From Sulfitobacter sp. DSM 110093 (lineage in GTDB: Bacteria > Pseudomonadota > Alphaproteobacteria > Rhodobacterales > Rhodobacteraceae): a DNA stretch of 64,000 bases. Positions 53,789 through 62,874 of this stretch are shown here, piece by piece (the first letter of the stretch is position 1; the number at the start of each line of letters is the position of its first letter). The position numbers were made by a program, and so were the translations under genes. The stretch is taken from NCBI RefSeq assembly GCF_022788715.1, contig NZ_CP085167.1:486001-550000 (forward strand), read 5' to 3'. Under the pieces are notes generated by a model. That model ran no database searches. It saw only the letters and a program-made list of their open reading frames with translations, and had not been told where the DNA came from.

Positions 53789-54661
53789 TCAGTTATTGTC
53801 GATTTTGTCTTGGGTCTTGGTGTCAAAGTCGCTGGCATCGTGACGCTCACGCAGTTGCATCGACAGGTCATCGCCAAAGGCGCGGTTGACCATACGGCCA
53901 CGGGTCACGGCGGGGCGCGCATCAATCGCCTCGGCCCAACGCATGACGTTTTTATAAGAGGCCACGTCGAGGAACTCTGCCGCGGAATAGAGTCGCCCGA
54001 GCACCAACTGGCCATACCAGCTCCAGATCGCCATATCGGCGATGGAGTATTCATCGGCGAAATAGTCATGTTCGGCCAAGTGTTTGTCCATCACATCAAG
54101 CTGACGCTTGGTCTCCATCGCGAAGCGGTTGATGGGGTATTCAAACTTCTCGGGCGCATAGGCATAGAAATGGCCAAAACCGCCACCAAGGTAAGGTGCG
54201 CTGCCCATCTGCCAAAAGAGCCACGACAGCGCCTCGGTCCGGCGGGCGGGATCGGTCGGCAAGAACGCACCAAATTTTTCAGCCAGATAAAGCAAGATCG
54301 CACCCGATTCGAAAACGCGCTGTGGCGTGTCGCCGGAACGGTCTAGCAGCGCGGGGATCTTGGAGTTCGGGTTCACCTCGACAAATCCAGAGCCGAACTG
54401 ATCACCCTCAGAGATATCAATAAGCCACGCATCATACTCGGCGCCGTTATGGCCAGCCTCTAGCAGTTCCTCGAACATCACCGTGACCTTCACCCCGTTC
54501 GGCGTGGCCAGCGAATGCAGTTGAAACGGATGTTCGCCGACGGGCAGTTCTTTGTCATGGGTCGCACCGGCGATGGGCCGGTTGGTGCTGGCGAATTTGC
54601 CGCCGCTCTCAGCCTCCCATTTCCAAACTTTGGCGGGCGTATATTCGGGCGTGTCCGACAT
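53789..54661 (-). CDS. yghU: YghU-type glutathione transferase (disulfide-bond oxidoreductase)
   Basis: The 290-residue protein matches the nu-class YghU GSTs: an N-terminal extension (YTPAKVWKWEAESGGKFAS, NRPIAGATHDKELPVG), then the thioredoxin fold (HSLATPNGVKVTVMFEELLE with the conserved TPNG, NPNSKIPALLDRSG, VFESGAILLYLAEKFG) and a helical domain (FFADEYSIADMAIWSW-like). YghU binds two glutathiones and reduces organic disulfides and hydroperoxides. ATG 54661 starts MSDTPEYTPA, as in relatives; the upstream frame to 54733 lacks similarity. It is 128 bp after rpmJ, with a terminator between. Confidence 0.94.
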   Translation of the reverse strand: MSDTPEYTPAKVWKWEAESGGKFASTNRPIAGATHDKELPVGEHPFQLHSLATPNGVKVTVMFEELLEAGHNGAEYDAWLIDISEGDQFGSGFVEVNPNSKIPALLDRSGDTPQRVFESGAILLYLAEKFGAFLPTDPARRTEALSWLFWQMGSAPYLGGGFGHFYAYAPEKFEYPINRFAMETKRQLDVMDKHLAEHDYFADEYSIADMAIWSWYGQLVLGRLYSAAEFLDVASYKNVMRWAEAIDARPAVTRGRMVNRAFGDDLSMQLRERHDASDFDTKTQDKIDNN

Positions 54662-54736
54662 GATGGTCTTCCTTGTTATTCGGGTCTGCCTTGAAGGTGG
54701 GGTTTTGTGCGGGGGTTGCAAGCACTTAACCACAAC

Positions 54737-54769
54737 GAAAAAGGCCGCCCTAAGAAGGAGCGGCCTTTA
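54737..54769 (-). terminator. Intrinsic terminator downstream of rpmJ
   Basis: A 9-bp perfect stem (54740-54748 with 54760-54768) followed on the minus strand by a T-run (TTTTTCG). It lies 21 bp past the rpmJ stop. Confidence 0.87.
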
Positions 54770-54789
54770 AAATCGAATTGCTGCAAGTC

Positions 54790-54915
54790 TCAGCCCTGGC
54801 GGGCTTTGAACCGGCGCTGCGTTTTGTTGATGACGTAAACGCGGCCTTTGCGACGCACAACACGGCAATCGCGATGCCGATTCTTGAGCGAGCGGAGCGA
54901 ATTGCGAACCTTCAT
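54790..54915 (-). CDS. rpmJ: 50S ribosomal protein L36, zinc-free form
   Basis: The 41-residue product ([20 protein letters not shown], then [20 protein letters not shown] and a final G) is the alphaproteobacterial L36. Only one cysteine remains, so the zinc-binding CxxC...CxxxxH set of the C+ form is missing; this is the C- type, normal in this class. The ATG at 54915 follows GGAG at about 8 bp. It is between tRNA-Val (upstream) and a terminator, away from the main ribosomal protein operons, as is usual for this gene in Rhodobacterales. Confidence 0.97.
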   Translation of the reverse strand: MKVRNSLRSLKNRHRDCRVVRRKGRVYVINKTQRRFKARQG

Positions 54916-54992
54916 AGGTGGTCTCCTCATGTCGTGGCGCGGGCCAGCGCCTGGGTTGCGGGCAACCCGCCAAAGACGGGTCGATGAATAAA

Positions 54993-55067
54993 TGGTGGGC
55001 GATACTGGGATCGAACCAGTGACCCCTTCGATGTCAACGAAGTGCTCTACCGCTGAGCTAATCACCC
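54993..55067 (-). tRNA. tRNA-Val (anticodon GAC)
   Basis: The minus strand folds as a complete cloverleaf: acceptor GGGTGAT/ATCGCCC, D arm GCTC/GAGC, anticodon arm CTTCG-TTGACAT-CGAAG with anticodon GAC, T arm ACTGG-TTCGATC-CCAGT, and an encoded CCA (54993-54995). All stems pair, with a single G-U in the acceptor. Confidence 0.98.
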
Positions 55068-55213
55068 ACTTAACGACGTTTCAAAATCGGCCCCACACAA
55101 AAAATGGGGCGCGAAATTTCGCGCCGTTTGGGTGCTATAAAAGGAGTCGGCGGCGGGATCAAGGGCTTTTGGCGCGGAATAAACACGCTATGTTCGACTT
55201 AGAGGGATTTATT

Positions 55214-56074
55214 ATGCCTATGACCGCCTACGAAGTACTGCATCCTGACCGCAACCTGTCTTGCGTGGTCTTTGCGTCCCCTCATTCGGGCCGTGATTAT
55301 GCGGCCTCGTTCCTACGGCGTTCTATCTTGGATGAACATGCAATCCGGTCTTCTGAGGATGCGTTTGTCGATCAATTGTTTGATTGTGCGCCGCGCTACG
55401 GTGCTTCGTTTATCAAAGCGGGAGCGCCGAGGGCCTATATTGACCTCAACCGTGCGCCCGAAGAATTGGACCCGTCTGTAATCGAAGGTGTCGCGCGGCA
55501 GGGGCATAACCCGCGCGTGGCCTCCGGACTAGGGGTGATTCCCCGCGTGGTGGCCAATGGCCGCGCAATTTATCGCGGCAAGCTCTCTCAAGAAGAGGCG
55601 CAATTGCGAATCGATAGCTATTGGCGGCCCTATCATAGCAAATTGCAGGAACTTCTGACGCGGGCGCATCGTCGCCACGGGCAGGCAGTGCTGGTTGATT
55701 GCCATTCCATGCCGCACGAAGCGATGGACGGCGTGGCGCGCAGCGGCATGCGGCGGCCTGATGTCGTGCTAGGTGATCGTTTCGGCGCGGCAGCAGGAGG
55801 GGAGGTTGTCGACAGGATCGAAGCGGCATTTGTGGATGCTGGTTTTATCGTGACGCGCAACTCGCCCTTTGCCGGGGCCTACATTACTCAAGCCTATGGC
55901 CGCCCCTCGCGCGGACAGCACGCGGTGCAGGTTGAGATCGACCGGGCGCTTTATATGAATGAGCGTTTGATTCGCCCTAATGGCGCATTCGAGGCGGTGC
56001 AGGCAGCGCTGAGACGGGTGGTGGCCGACGTGGCGCAGATTGGACAAGAGCGCCTGCCGCTGGCGGCGGAGTAA
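55214..56074 (+). CDS. N-formylglutamate amidohydrolase family protein
   Basis: The 286-residue protein has the N-formylglutamate deformylase (HutG/FGase) pattern: FASPHSGRDYAASF, SSEDAFVDQLFD, RAYIDLNRAPEELDPS, VIPRVVANGRAIYRGKL, VLVDCHSMPHEA and NSPFAGAYITQAYGRPSRGQHAVQVEIDRALYMNE. The substrate may be N-formylglutamate from histidine catabolism, but no hut genes lie nearby. Start ATG 55214 has GAGGGA 7 bp upstream; ATG 55190 lacks one. Its stop is 2 bp from the convergent dinB stop. Confidence 0.9.
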   Translation: MPMTAYEVLHPDRNLSCVVFASPHSGRDYAASFLRRSILDEHAIRSSEDAFVDQLFDCAPRYGASFIKAGAPRAYIDLNRAPEELDPSVIEGVARQGHNPRVASGLGVIPRVVANGRAIYRGKLSQEEAQLRIDSYWRPYHSKLQELLTRAHRRHGQAVLVDCHSMPHEAMDGVARSGMRRPDVVLGDRFGAAAGGEVVDRIEAAFVDAGFIVTRNSPFAGAYITQAYGRPSRGQHAVQVEIDRALYMNERLIRPNGAFEAVQAALRRVVADVAQIGQERLPLAAE

Positions 56075-56076
56075 TC

Positions 56077-57330
56077 TCAGCGCAGGGCGCGCCCTTTTAG
56101 GATCGCTTTCTCGCCAAATCGGCTGCGGATGCTATCTGCGGCGCGTTCGGCCTTGCTGCGCTGCGCCGCGCCGGGGTCAAGTAGATCGCCCCCCATATCC
56201 GCACCCTCGGCCCCGGAAAGATCAGATAGGCCGACACCGATAAGACGGTAGGAGTTACGATGTTCGACCTGATCAAACAGCGCGCGGGCCGTGCGGTAGA
56301 TGCGGTCGGCCAATTGCGTTGGATCATGCAGCGACAGGCGACGCGATAGCAAAGAGTGATCGGCGCGTTTGAGTTTTAACGTCACCACACGGCCTGCCAT
56401 TTCTTTGGCCTTGGCGCGGTCCGCGACCTTTTCCGCCAGTCGCCAGAGGTGCCCGTCAAGAATCTCGGCGTTTCCTGTATCGTCAGAGAATGTCGTTTCA
56501 TTGCTGATTGACTTCACCGGGCGGTGGCGCGACACGCGGCGTTTGTCTTGGCCCCGCGCCAAGTGCCACAGCCGGTCGCCCATGCTGCCAAAGCGGGCGA
56601 TTAGATCGGTTTGCTCCCACCGCAACAGATCGGAAAAGCTGCGGATGCCCGCCTTTTCCAAAGAGGTTTGCGTGGCCGCCCCAACGCCCCAGATCATGCC
56701 GACGGGTTTGTCGCGCAGAAAGTCCGCCGTTTCCGCCGCGCCAATCACCGAAAACCCATGCGGCTTGTCGAGGTCCGAGGCGACTTTGGCTAGAAATTTA
56801 TTATGGCTCAGTCCGATGGAGCCGGTCAGACCCAGTTCCACTTTCATCCGTCGCACCAGCCGCGCCAGCATCATTGCGGGCGGCTGGCCGTGTAGCCGCG
56901 CGGTGCCGGTCATGTCGAGGAAGGCCTCATCGAGCGACAGAGGCTCAATCGCCGGGGTCATTTCTTCCATCATCGCGCGGATCGCGCGGGAGGCTTCGAC
57001 ATAGGCCTCCATCCGGGGTTTGATGATGACCGCTTCGGGGCAAAGCTTGAGCGCCTGAAACATCGGCATGGCCGATCGCACCCCACGGATGCGTGCCACA
57101 TAACAGGCGGTCGACACAACGCCGCGCCGCCCGCCGCCGATGATAACGGGTTTGCCGGCCAGTTCGGGATTGTCGCGTTTCTCGACCGAGGCATAGAAGG
57201 CGTCACAATCCATATGGGCGATCGATAGATCGAAAAGCTCGGGATGTGACAGCACACGCGGGCTGCCACAGCGCGAACAGCGCCGCGCAGGCGGGATTTC
57301 GTTCAAACAGTCGCGACAGAGGGTAGCCAT
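56077..57330 (-). CDS. dinB: DNA polymerase IV (Y family) with N-terminal zinc-ribbon-like motif
   Basis: DinB performs translesion synthesis. The 417-residue protein starts with a short CxxC...CxxC module (LCRDCLNEIPPARRCSRCGS, residues about 4-23), which precedes the polymerase. The palm motifs HMDCDAFYASVE and SLDEAFLDMTG carry the metal-binding acids; GLSHNKFLAKVASD and RLIGVGLSDL are typical, with a little-finger domain toward the C-terminus. ATG 57330 lacks a strong ribosome site. No LexA or SOS box was identified by eye in the short divergent spacer with the Nudix gene. Confidence 0.94.
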   Translation of the reverse strand: MATLCRDCLNEIPPARRCSRCGSPRVLSHPELFDLSIAHMDCDAFYASVEKRDNPELAGKPVIIGGGRRGVVSTACYVARIRGVRSAMPMFQALKLCPEAVIIKPRMEAYVEASRAIRAMMEEMTPAIEPLSLDEAFLDMTGTARLHGQPPAMMLARLVRRMKVELGLTGSIGLSHNKFLAKVASDLDKPHGFSVIGAAETADFLRDKPVGMIWGVGAATQTSLEKAGIRSFSDLLRWEQTDLIARFGSMGDRLWHLARGQDKRRVSRHRPVKSISNETTFSDDTGNAEILDGHLWRLAEKVADRAKAKEMAGRVVTLKLKRADHSLLSRRLSLHDPTQLADRIYRTARALFDQVEHRNSYRLIGVGLSDLSGAEGADMGGDLLDPGAAQRSKAERAADSIRSRFGEKAILKGRALR

Positions 57331-57390
57331 GGACACACCGAGAGGGCAGGGTTCGGGCAACAACTCTAAACAAATCGCAGAGGTTTAACC

Positions 57391-57816
57391 ATGGGCTTTG
57401 AAGGGGCCAAGCTGGCGCTTTATCTTGGTGGAAAGCTGGCCGTGATCCTACGCGATGACACGCCGGGGCTGCCATTTGCCGATCATTGGGATTTGCCCGG
57501 CGGCGGGCGTGAAGGGGAAGAGACCCCTTTGGCCTGTGCGCTGCGCGAATGTCACGAGGAGTTGGGGATAGCCGTGCCAGAGGACGCGGTGATCTGGCAG
57601 GGCAGTTTTGACGAGGCGGGGCTGACCAAATGGTTCTTCGTCGCGCATTTACCGGCGCATGCGGAGGCTGAGATCGTATTTGGCAACGAGGGACAGCGTT
57701 GGTGTCTGATGGAGAAAGAAGAGTTTTTGAACCACCCCCGCGCCGTGCCCGCATTTCAGGACAGGCTTCGGGTCTATCTGGGGCAGCCGGGTACCGATAA
57801 AATTAAAGCTATGTGA
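57391..57816 (+). CDS. Nudix hydrolase
   Basis: The 141-residue protein has a complete Nudix box, GGREGEETPLACALRECHEE then LGI, matching Gx5Ex7REUxEExGU. Such enzymes hydrolyse nucleoside diphosphates linked to another moiety; the substrate cannot be told. N-terminal DDTPGLPFADHWDLPGGG leads directly into the box. It diverges from dinB across 60 bp, so a role in sanitising damaged nucleotides beside a translesion polymerase is tempting but unproven. Confidence 0.9.
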   Translation: MGFEGAKLALYLGGKLAVILRDDTPGLPFADHWDLPGGGREGEETPLACALRECHEELGIAVPEDAVIWQGSFDEAGLTKWFFVAHLPAHAEAEIVFGNEGQRWCLMEKEEFLNHPRAVPAFQDRLRVYLGQPGTDKIKAM

Positions 57817-57819
57817 GGG

Positions 57820-57905
57820 GAATAAAGGCCCCCCGCTTGTGTGAGCGGGGGGAGGTGACGAACATCAGGAAGAACCAGTTCGTCGGGGAGTATCACCTGA
57901 GTTCA
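57820..57905 (-). ncRNA. Candidate small RNA (or pyrF 3' UTR-derived RNA) ending in a strong hairpin
   Basis: On the minus strand a GACGAAC/GUUCGUC stem (57884-57878 with 57863-57857) lies inside an AGGUGA/UCACCU pairing (57898-57893 with 57858-57853). A 9-bp stem (57852-57844 with 57837-57829) follows with a weak T-rich tail (CCTTTATT). Two C-rich single-stranded segments (CUCCCC and CCUCCCCCC) could pair with Shine-Dalgarno sequences. A weak -10 (TTATGT, 57913-57908) precedes it. It could instead be just the pyrF 3' UTR, or a Nudix hairpin read from the plus strand. Confidence 0.35.
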
Positions 57906-58007
57906 ACATAACATGTCGGGGCGATCTGGCCTAACGATGATGGCCCTGTCGCAGGTGCATCCCACCGCTCTGTGGTCGATTTGCTACAGACGACGGGAAG
58001 CGCTTTG

Positions 58008-58703
58008 TTAATGCTCGGAAATTTCCCGCAACACTTCACGGGCGGCAGCGGCCGGGTCTTTGGCCTGCCAGATTGGACGGCCCACAACGATGTGATCGGC
58101 GCCATCTGCGATGGCCTGTCCCGGTGTCGCAACACGCTTTTGATCGCCCAGAGCAGCGCCTTGAGGACGTACGCCGGGAGTGACGATAAGCTTACCCATC
58201 GCTTCGGGCAACGCGCGGATAGCGGCAGCTTCTTGGGGGGAGGCGATGATACCATCGGCGCCGGCATCCAATGCGCGGCCTGCGCGGGTTAGCACCAAAT
58301 CTTTCAGATCGCCCGATTGGATCAGGGCCGCGTCAAGGTCGGCGCGGTCTAGCGAGGTCAGGATCGTAACGGCGAGGATCTTCATATCGGTGCCCGCCGC
58401 ACCTTGTTTGGCAGCCGCCACCACATGCGGGTCGCCATGCACGGTAAGGAAATCCAGATCAAACTGTGCCAGCCCGCGCACCGCAGCTTCAACCGTGGCA
58501 CCGATATCGAAAAGCTTCATATCCAAAAAGATGCGCTTGCCGTGCTCTTGCTTAAGCTCGTTGGCCAGCGCCAGCCCGCCGCCGGTGAGCATCCCAAGCC
58601 CGATTTTATAAAACCCCACGGCATCGCCGAGGGTCTGGGCCAATTCCATCCCCGCGACCGCGTGGGGAACATCAAGGGCGACGATCAGACGGTCATCAGA
58701 CAT
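58008..58703 (-). CDS. pyrF: Orotidine 5'-phosphate decarboxylase
   Basis: PyrF catalyses the last step of UMP synthesis. The 231-residue product has the catalytic DxKxxD motif in FLDMKLFDIGATV, preceded by LIVALDVPHAVAGMELA and followed by DFLTVHG, LAVTILTSLDRAD, VTPGVRPQGAALGDQKRVATP and HIVVGRPIWQAKDP. ATG 58703 is preceded by AGGAG at 8 bp; the frame upstream of it to 58826 is unrelated. It is monocistronic in appearance. Confidence 0.97.
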   Translation of the reverse strand: MSDDRLIVALDVPHAVAGMELAQTLGDAVGFYKIGLGMLTGGGLALANELKQEHGKRIFLDMKLFDIGATVEAAVRGLAQFDLDFLTVHGDPHVVAAAKQGAAGTDMKILAVTILTSLDRADLDAALIQSGDLKDLVLTRAGRALDAGADGIIASPQEAAAIRALPEAMGKLIVTPGVRPQGAALGDQKRVATPGQAIADGADHIVVGRPIWQAKDPAAAAREVLREISEH

Positions 58704-58783
58704 GCGGGGGCTCCTGCCAAATTTCAAACGGCTTTGACCTACGTCGCGCGACGAGGCAAGTCCATCATTCATGCAGGCTGTAG

Positions 58784-58825
58784 GCAAAAAAGAGGCCCGA
58801 ACGCCGCATTGCGGGGTCCGGGCCA
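58784..58825 (-). terminator. Intrinsic terminator upstream of pyrF, for the small hypothetical gene
   Basis: GGCCCG (58794-58799) pairs with CGGGCC (58819-58824) around an inner CGC/GCG pairing, followed on the minus strand by a six-T run (58791-58786). It would end transcription of the gene at 58949-59263. Confidence 0.78.
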
Positions 58826-58948
58826 AGTGTTCAGAGACTTAGCAGGCAGGCACTGGTCTCTGGTGTGCGGATCGCCACATCGGGACAGTTGAGGTGGCGG
58901 CAGGTCCGCAGGCAGCCGCGCGGCAGGCAGGCGCCGCGCGGGAGGGGG

Positions 58949-59263
58949 TCAGGCTGCGTCGCGACCGGGGAGGTGCATAACCTCTTCCAGCCAACGCAGC
59001 GGATCAAAGCTGCGGCGTCCGGCCCGCTGAGCGGGGACGTGGCGCAGAACATCGGAACTTAGGCCACGTTTTTGGGCGTGGCGGCGGATGGCCTGACGGG
59101 ACAGCCCGTCGGCAGCATCGCGGTATGACATGGTGATCGGGGCATCAATCGCGCAAGCGTAGCGGCGCAACTGCTCTCCGTCTTGGACGGTGACCAGCGC
59201 TTCGAAACACTGAGTAGCCGCGTTATAGATGACATCGGTCAACTGGATAGGGCGCGTCTGCAT
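58949..59263 (-). CDS. Small hypothetical protein
   Basis: The 104-residue protein starts MQTRPIQLTDVIYNAATQCF and has a beta-rich first half (EALVTVQDGEQLRRYACAID) and a basic second half (RQAIRRHAQKRG, VPAQRAGRRSFDPLRWLEEV). The composition looks like a real coding sequence and it has a clear terminator downstream. No known family is recognised. It diverges from clpB, with 358 bp between their starts. Upstream in-frame residues to 59329 are Lys-rich and probably not translated. Confidence 0.72.
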   Translation of the reverse strand: MQTRPIQLTDVIYNAATQCFEALVTVQDGEQLRRYACAIDAPITMSYRDAADGLSRQAIRRHAQKRGLSSDVLRHVPAQRAGRRSFDPLRWLEEVMHLPGRDAA

Positions 59264-59516
59264 CGTTTCACCTCTTGTGTTCGTTTGAACCCGGCAGGCC
59301 TTCTTTTTCCTGCTCTCTTTCGTCTGCATGGTTAACGCAGAGGGCGCCCAAATGGTTTCATTCTGCGAGTGTGTTCTGTGGATAATTTGTGAATAGACAT
59401 TGTAAACAAATGGTTAAGTCTGTATTTTTTTCTAGTTTTTGCCCCATTTTCGCCTTATTAGCGAAAAACACCCTTTGCGCATCGCGACGGTCAGCAACTT
59501 TTCGCGCTGTATTGGT

Positions 59517-59546
59517 CTTGAACCAAGGGGGGCTCTTCCCCAATTT
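59517..59546 (+). promoter_or_regulatory. RpoH (sigma-32) type promoter of clpB
   Basis: CTTGAAC (59517-59523) and CCCCAATTT (59538-59546) are spaced by 14-15 bp and match the sigma-32 pattern CTTGAAA and CCCCATNT, about 75 bp before the clpB ATG. The rest of the 358-bp spacer (59264-59621) is notably AT-rich around 59385-59460; I see no gene in it. Confidence 0.75.
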
Positions 59547-59621
59547 GAAAGCAAGGCTCAGACCGCCGCGTGCCACTTTTGGGCGCGGCATTTTAGAGCG
59601 CTTGTAGAAAAGGAGAGACCC

Positions 59622-62237
59622 ATGGACTTGAGCAAGTTCACGGAAAGATCGCGCGGCTTTATTCAGGCGGCGCAGACCATTGCAACACGGGAAAGCCACC
59701 AACGGCTGGCCCCTGAACATGTACTCAAAGCACTGCTGGACGATGACCAAGGCCTTGCGCGCAATCTAATTGCTGCTTCGGGCGGTGACGGCGCGCGGCT
59801 GATGCAGGCGCTGGAGTTGGCGCTTGGGAAAATCCCCAAGGTGACCGGTGACGCAGCACAGGTATATCTAGATGGCACGACCGCAAAGGTATTGGCCGAG
59901 GCTGAGGCGATGGCCAAGAAGGCGGGCGACAGTTTCGTGACTGTCGAGCGCATCCTGACTGCGCTTTGCCTTGTTAAATCCGGTGCGAAAACCGCGTTGG
60001 AAGCGGGTAAGGTGACGGCGCAGGGCTTGAACACCGCGATCAATGACGTGCGCAAGGGGCGCAAAGCCGACAGCGCCACCGCTGAAGACAGCTATGAGGC
60101 TTTGGAGAAATACAGCCTCGACCTGACCGCGCGGGCCGAAGAGGGTAAAATCGACCCCATCATTGGCCGGGATGAGGAAATCCGCCGCGCGATGCAGGTG
60201 CTGAGCCGCCGAACCAAAAATAACCCGGTGCTGATCGGTGAGCCGGGCGTCGGTAAGACCGCGATTGCCGAAGGCTTGGCGTTGCGGATCGTGCATGGTG
60301 ACGTGCCTGAATCTCTGCGCAATAAACGCCTGCTCGCGCTCGACATGGGCGCGCTGATCGCCGGGGCGAAATACCGTGGCGAGTTCGAGGAGCGGCTGAA
60401 GGCGGTTCTGACCGAGGTGACCGAAGCCGCGGGCGAGGTGATCTTGTTCATCGATGAGATGCACACGCTGGTCGGGGCCGGTAAGGCCGACGGCGCGATG
60501 GATGCATCGAACTTGCTGAAGCCTGCGCTGGCGCGAGGTGAGTTGCACTGTGTGGGTGCCACCACGCTTGAAGAATACCGCAAATATGTCGAGAAGGACG
60601 CGGCGCTTGCGCGGCGATTCCAGCCAGTAATCGTGCAAGAGCCGACGGTGGAGGACACCGTTTCGATCCTGCGTGGTATTAAAGAGAAGTATGAGTTGCA
60701 CCACGGTGTGCGTATTTCCGACACCGCGCTGGTCGCAGCGGCGACGCTGAGCCATCGCTACATTACCGACCGTTTCTTGCCCGACAAGGCGATCGACCTG
60801 ATGGACGAGGCCGCGAGCCGTCTGCGCATGGAAGTCGACAGCAAACCCGAAGAACTGGACGCGCTGGACCGCCAGATCCTGCAACTGCAGATCGAGGCCG
60901 AAGCGCTGAAGAAAGAAGATGATACCGCGTCCAAGGATCGGCTGGAGGCTTTGCAAAAAGACCTCAGCGGTCTGCAAGACCGCAGTGCCGAGATGACGGC
61001 GCAGTGGCAGGCCGAGCGGGACAAGCTGGCCGGTGCACGCGACATCAAGGAGAAGCTCGATCATGCGCGGGCCGACCTCGACATCGCTAAACGCGAAGGC
61101 AACCTCGCGCGCGCGGGCGAGCTATCTTATGGCGTGATCCCGCAGTTGGAGCGCGACCTTGAAACCGCCGAGGGCCGCGAAGACGACATGATGGTCGAAG
61201 AGGCCGTGCGCCCGGATCAGATCGCCAGTGTCGTCGAACGTTGGACCGGTATCCCGGCGGGCAAGATGCTGGAAGGGGAGCGGGACAAGCTTCTGCGCAT
61301 GGAAGACCAGTTGCACGACCGGGTGATCGGTCAGAGCGCGGCTGTCAAAGCGGTCGCCAATGCCGTGCGCCGTGCGCGTGCGGGGCTGAATGATGAGAAC
61401 CGCCCGTTGGGCAGCTTTCTCTTCCTCGGGCCAACTGGTGTGGGCAAGACCGAGCTGACCAAAGCGGTGGCCGAGTTCCTCTTTGACGACGACAATGCGA
61501 TGGTGCGCATCGACATGTCCGAGTTCATGGAGAAACACTCGGTGGCCCGTCTGATCGGTGCCCCTCCGGGTTACGTCGGTTATGACGAGGGTGGTGTGCT
61601 GACCGAAGCGGTGCGGCGGAGGCCGTATCAGGTCGTGCTCTTTGACGAGGTCGAAAAGGCGCATCCGGATGTCTTTAACGTGCTGTTGCAGGTGCTTGAC
61701 GATGGTGTGCTGACCGATGGTCAGGGCCGCACGGTCGATTTCAAGCAGACGCTGATCATCCTGACCTCAAACCTCGGCGCGCAGGCGCTGAGCCAATTGC
61801 CGGATGGCGGCGACATGGCGCAGGCCAAACGTGACGTGATGGACGCAGTGCGGGCGCATTTCCGGCCTGAGTTCCTAAACCGTCTGGATGAGACGATCAT
61901 CTTTGACCGTCTGGGCCGTGCGGATATGGACGGGATCGTCACGATCCAGATGGCACGCCTGCTCAAGCGGCTGGCCGGGCGGAAGATCACGCTTGATCTG
62001 GATGATGCTGCGCGGAAATGGCTGGCGGACGAGGGCTACGATCCGGTCTTCGGCGCGCGACCGCTGAAGCGGGTGATCCAGCGCACGGTGCAAGATCCGT
62101 TGGCAGAGATGCTATTGGCAGGCGATGTGAAGGACGGCGATACCGTCACCGTTCGCGCCGGTGCCGATGGGTTGATCATTGGCGATCAGATCGCTGCCTC
62201 GAACCGTCCTAAGCCGGATGATGCCACGGTACACTAA
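59622..62237 (+). CDS. clpB: ATP-dependent disaggregase ClpB
   Basis: ClpB, a hexameric AAA+ machine, pulls proteins out of aggregates with DnaK. The 871-residue length is typical. The N-domain (about 1-145) is followed by AAA-1 (Walker [10 protein letters not shown], Walker [16 protein letters not shown]), the M-domain coiled coil (about 410-530, [20 protein letters not shown]), AAA-2 (Walker [15 protein letters not shown], Walker [25 protein letters not shown]) and a C-terminal domain. The ATG follows AAGGAGAG. A sigma-32 promoter lies upstream and a bidirectional terminator downstream. Confidence 0.97.
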   Translation: MDLSKFTERSRGFIQAAQTIATRESHQRLAPEHVLKALLDDDQGLARNLIAASGGDGARLMQALELALGKIPKVTGDAAQVYLDGTTAKVLAEAEAMAKKAGDSFVTVERILTALCLVKSGAKTALEAGKVTAQGLNTAINDVRKGRKADSATAEDSYEALEKYSLDLTARAEEGKIDPIIGRDEEIRRAMQVLSRRTKNNPVLIGEPGVGKTAIAEGLALRIVHGDVPESLRNKRLLALDMGALIAGAKYRGEFEERLKAVLTEVTEAAGEVILFIDEMHTLVGAGKADGAMDASNLLKPALARGELHCVGATTLEEYRKYVEKDAALARRFQPVIVQEPTVEDTVSILRGIKEKYELHHGVRISDTALVAAATLSHRYITDRFLPDKAIDLMDEAASRLRMEVDSKPEELDALDRQILQLQIEAEALKKEDDTASKDRLEALQKDLSGLQDRSAEMTAQWQAERDKLAGARDIKEKLDHARADLDIAKREGNLARAGELSYGVIPQLERDLETAEGREDDMMVEEAVRPDQIASVVERWTGIPAGKMLEGERDKLLRMEDQLHDRVIGQSAAVKAVANAVRRARAGLNDENRPLGSFLFLGPTGVGKTELTKAVAEFLFDDDNAMVRIDMSEFMEKHSVARLIGAPPGYVGYDEGGVLTEAVRRRPYQVVLFDEVEKAHPDVFNVLLQVLDDGVLTDGQGRTVDFKQTLIILTSNLGAQALSQLPDGGDMAQAKRDVMDAVRAHFRPEFLNRLDETIIFDRLGRADMDGIVTIQMARLLKRLAGRKITLDLDDAARKWLADEGYDPVFGARPLKRVIQRTVQDPLAEMLLAGDVKDGDTVTVRAGADGLIIGDQIAASNRPKPDDATVH

Positions 62238-62252
62238 GCGTTAGACGACAAA

Positions 62253-62286
62253 GAAAAAGGCCGGGGGTATCTCCGGCCCTTTTTGT
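62253..62286. terminator. Bidirectional terminator between clpB and the DUF302 gene
   Basis: GGCCGG (62259-62264) pairs with CCGGCC (62273-62278), extended by A-run/T-run pairing (62253-62258 with 62280-62286). The T-run follows on the plus strand (CTTTTTG) and an A-run is the mirror for the minus strand. It lies 15 bp past clpB. Confidence 0.86.
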
Positions 62287-62319
62287 TTCCTAATCGAGGG
62301 ATGCTTTGATCGGGCGAGA

Positions 62320-62751
62320 TCACTCGCCAATTGCTTCCTTCACGATTGTGTCCAGCAAGCTTTGCACCTCTTGCATGGGCCCTTCGGGGAAAGCGCGGTA
62401 GCCAATTGTCACCTCGTCACTTTCAGGCAGTTGCATGACAAAGATATCGTAGGGGCAGAAGCCCACATTCATCGGATCGGCCTCCATCACCTTGCGTGAC
62501 AGCGATGCCGAGCAGAAGCTGAACACATCGGCTGCTTCAAACACCTGCACGTCAGAGCCAACATCCGCACCTGTGCGGTCAAGCATTTCACCGACATGGC
62601 TGACATTCTCAGGCACCAGCCCTTGGTTAAGAATGGCGTTCTCTACCCCAAAGGTCACATCCCCGAAGCTTTGGTCGGTGGTATAGGTGACCATCTCGTC
62701 GGCGTGGGCTGCGCTGGCCATCAAGGCGGCTGCGAGTATGAAACGAACCAT
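62320..62751 (-). CDS. DUF302 family secreted protein
   Basis: The 143-residue protein has a signal peptide (VRFILAAALMASAAHAD) and a DUF302 domain (about 25-135): VTYTTDQSFGDVTFGVENAILNQGL, NVSHVGEMLDRTGADVG, FSFCSASLSRKVMEADP, CPYDIFVMQLPE and VTIGYRAFP. The fold is known structurally in other bacteria but the function is not. ATG 62751 follows AAGGAG at 7 bp. It diverges from msrP over 123 bp. Confidence 0.88.
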   Translation of the reverse strand: MVRFILAAALMASAAHADEMVTYTTDQSFGDVTFGVENAILNQGLVPENVSHVGEMLDRTGADVGSDVQVFEAADVFSFCSASLSRKVMEADPMNVGFCPYDIFVMQLPESDEVTIGYRAFPEGPMQEVQSLLDTIVKEAIGE

Positions 62752-62874
62752 GGCGGCACTCCTTTGGATAACGGCGCCTGACATTCCGGTGTGCTGGCTG
62801 AAATCCTGACGAAAGGATTTGGTACAGTCTGCGGCAGGCGCTAGCTTTCATTAACTATAGTAGGGAGCGCAGAA

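Noticed and set aside
53757..53790. Intrinsic terminator downstream of yghU
   Set aside because: Two alternative GC stems exist, but neither is followed by a T-run on the minus strand.
57829..57852. Plus-strand intrinsic terminator for the Nudix gene
   Set aside because: The stem is strong but no T-run follows on the plus strand; the T-rich tail is on the minus side.
58831..59052. A 73-residue cysteine-rich minus-strand frame overlapping the small hypothetical gene
   Set aside because: It overlaps the better-supported 104-residue gene, its start lies inside it, and much of its sequence comes from a locally repetitive GC stretch.
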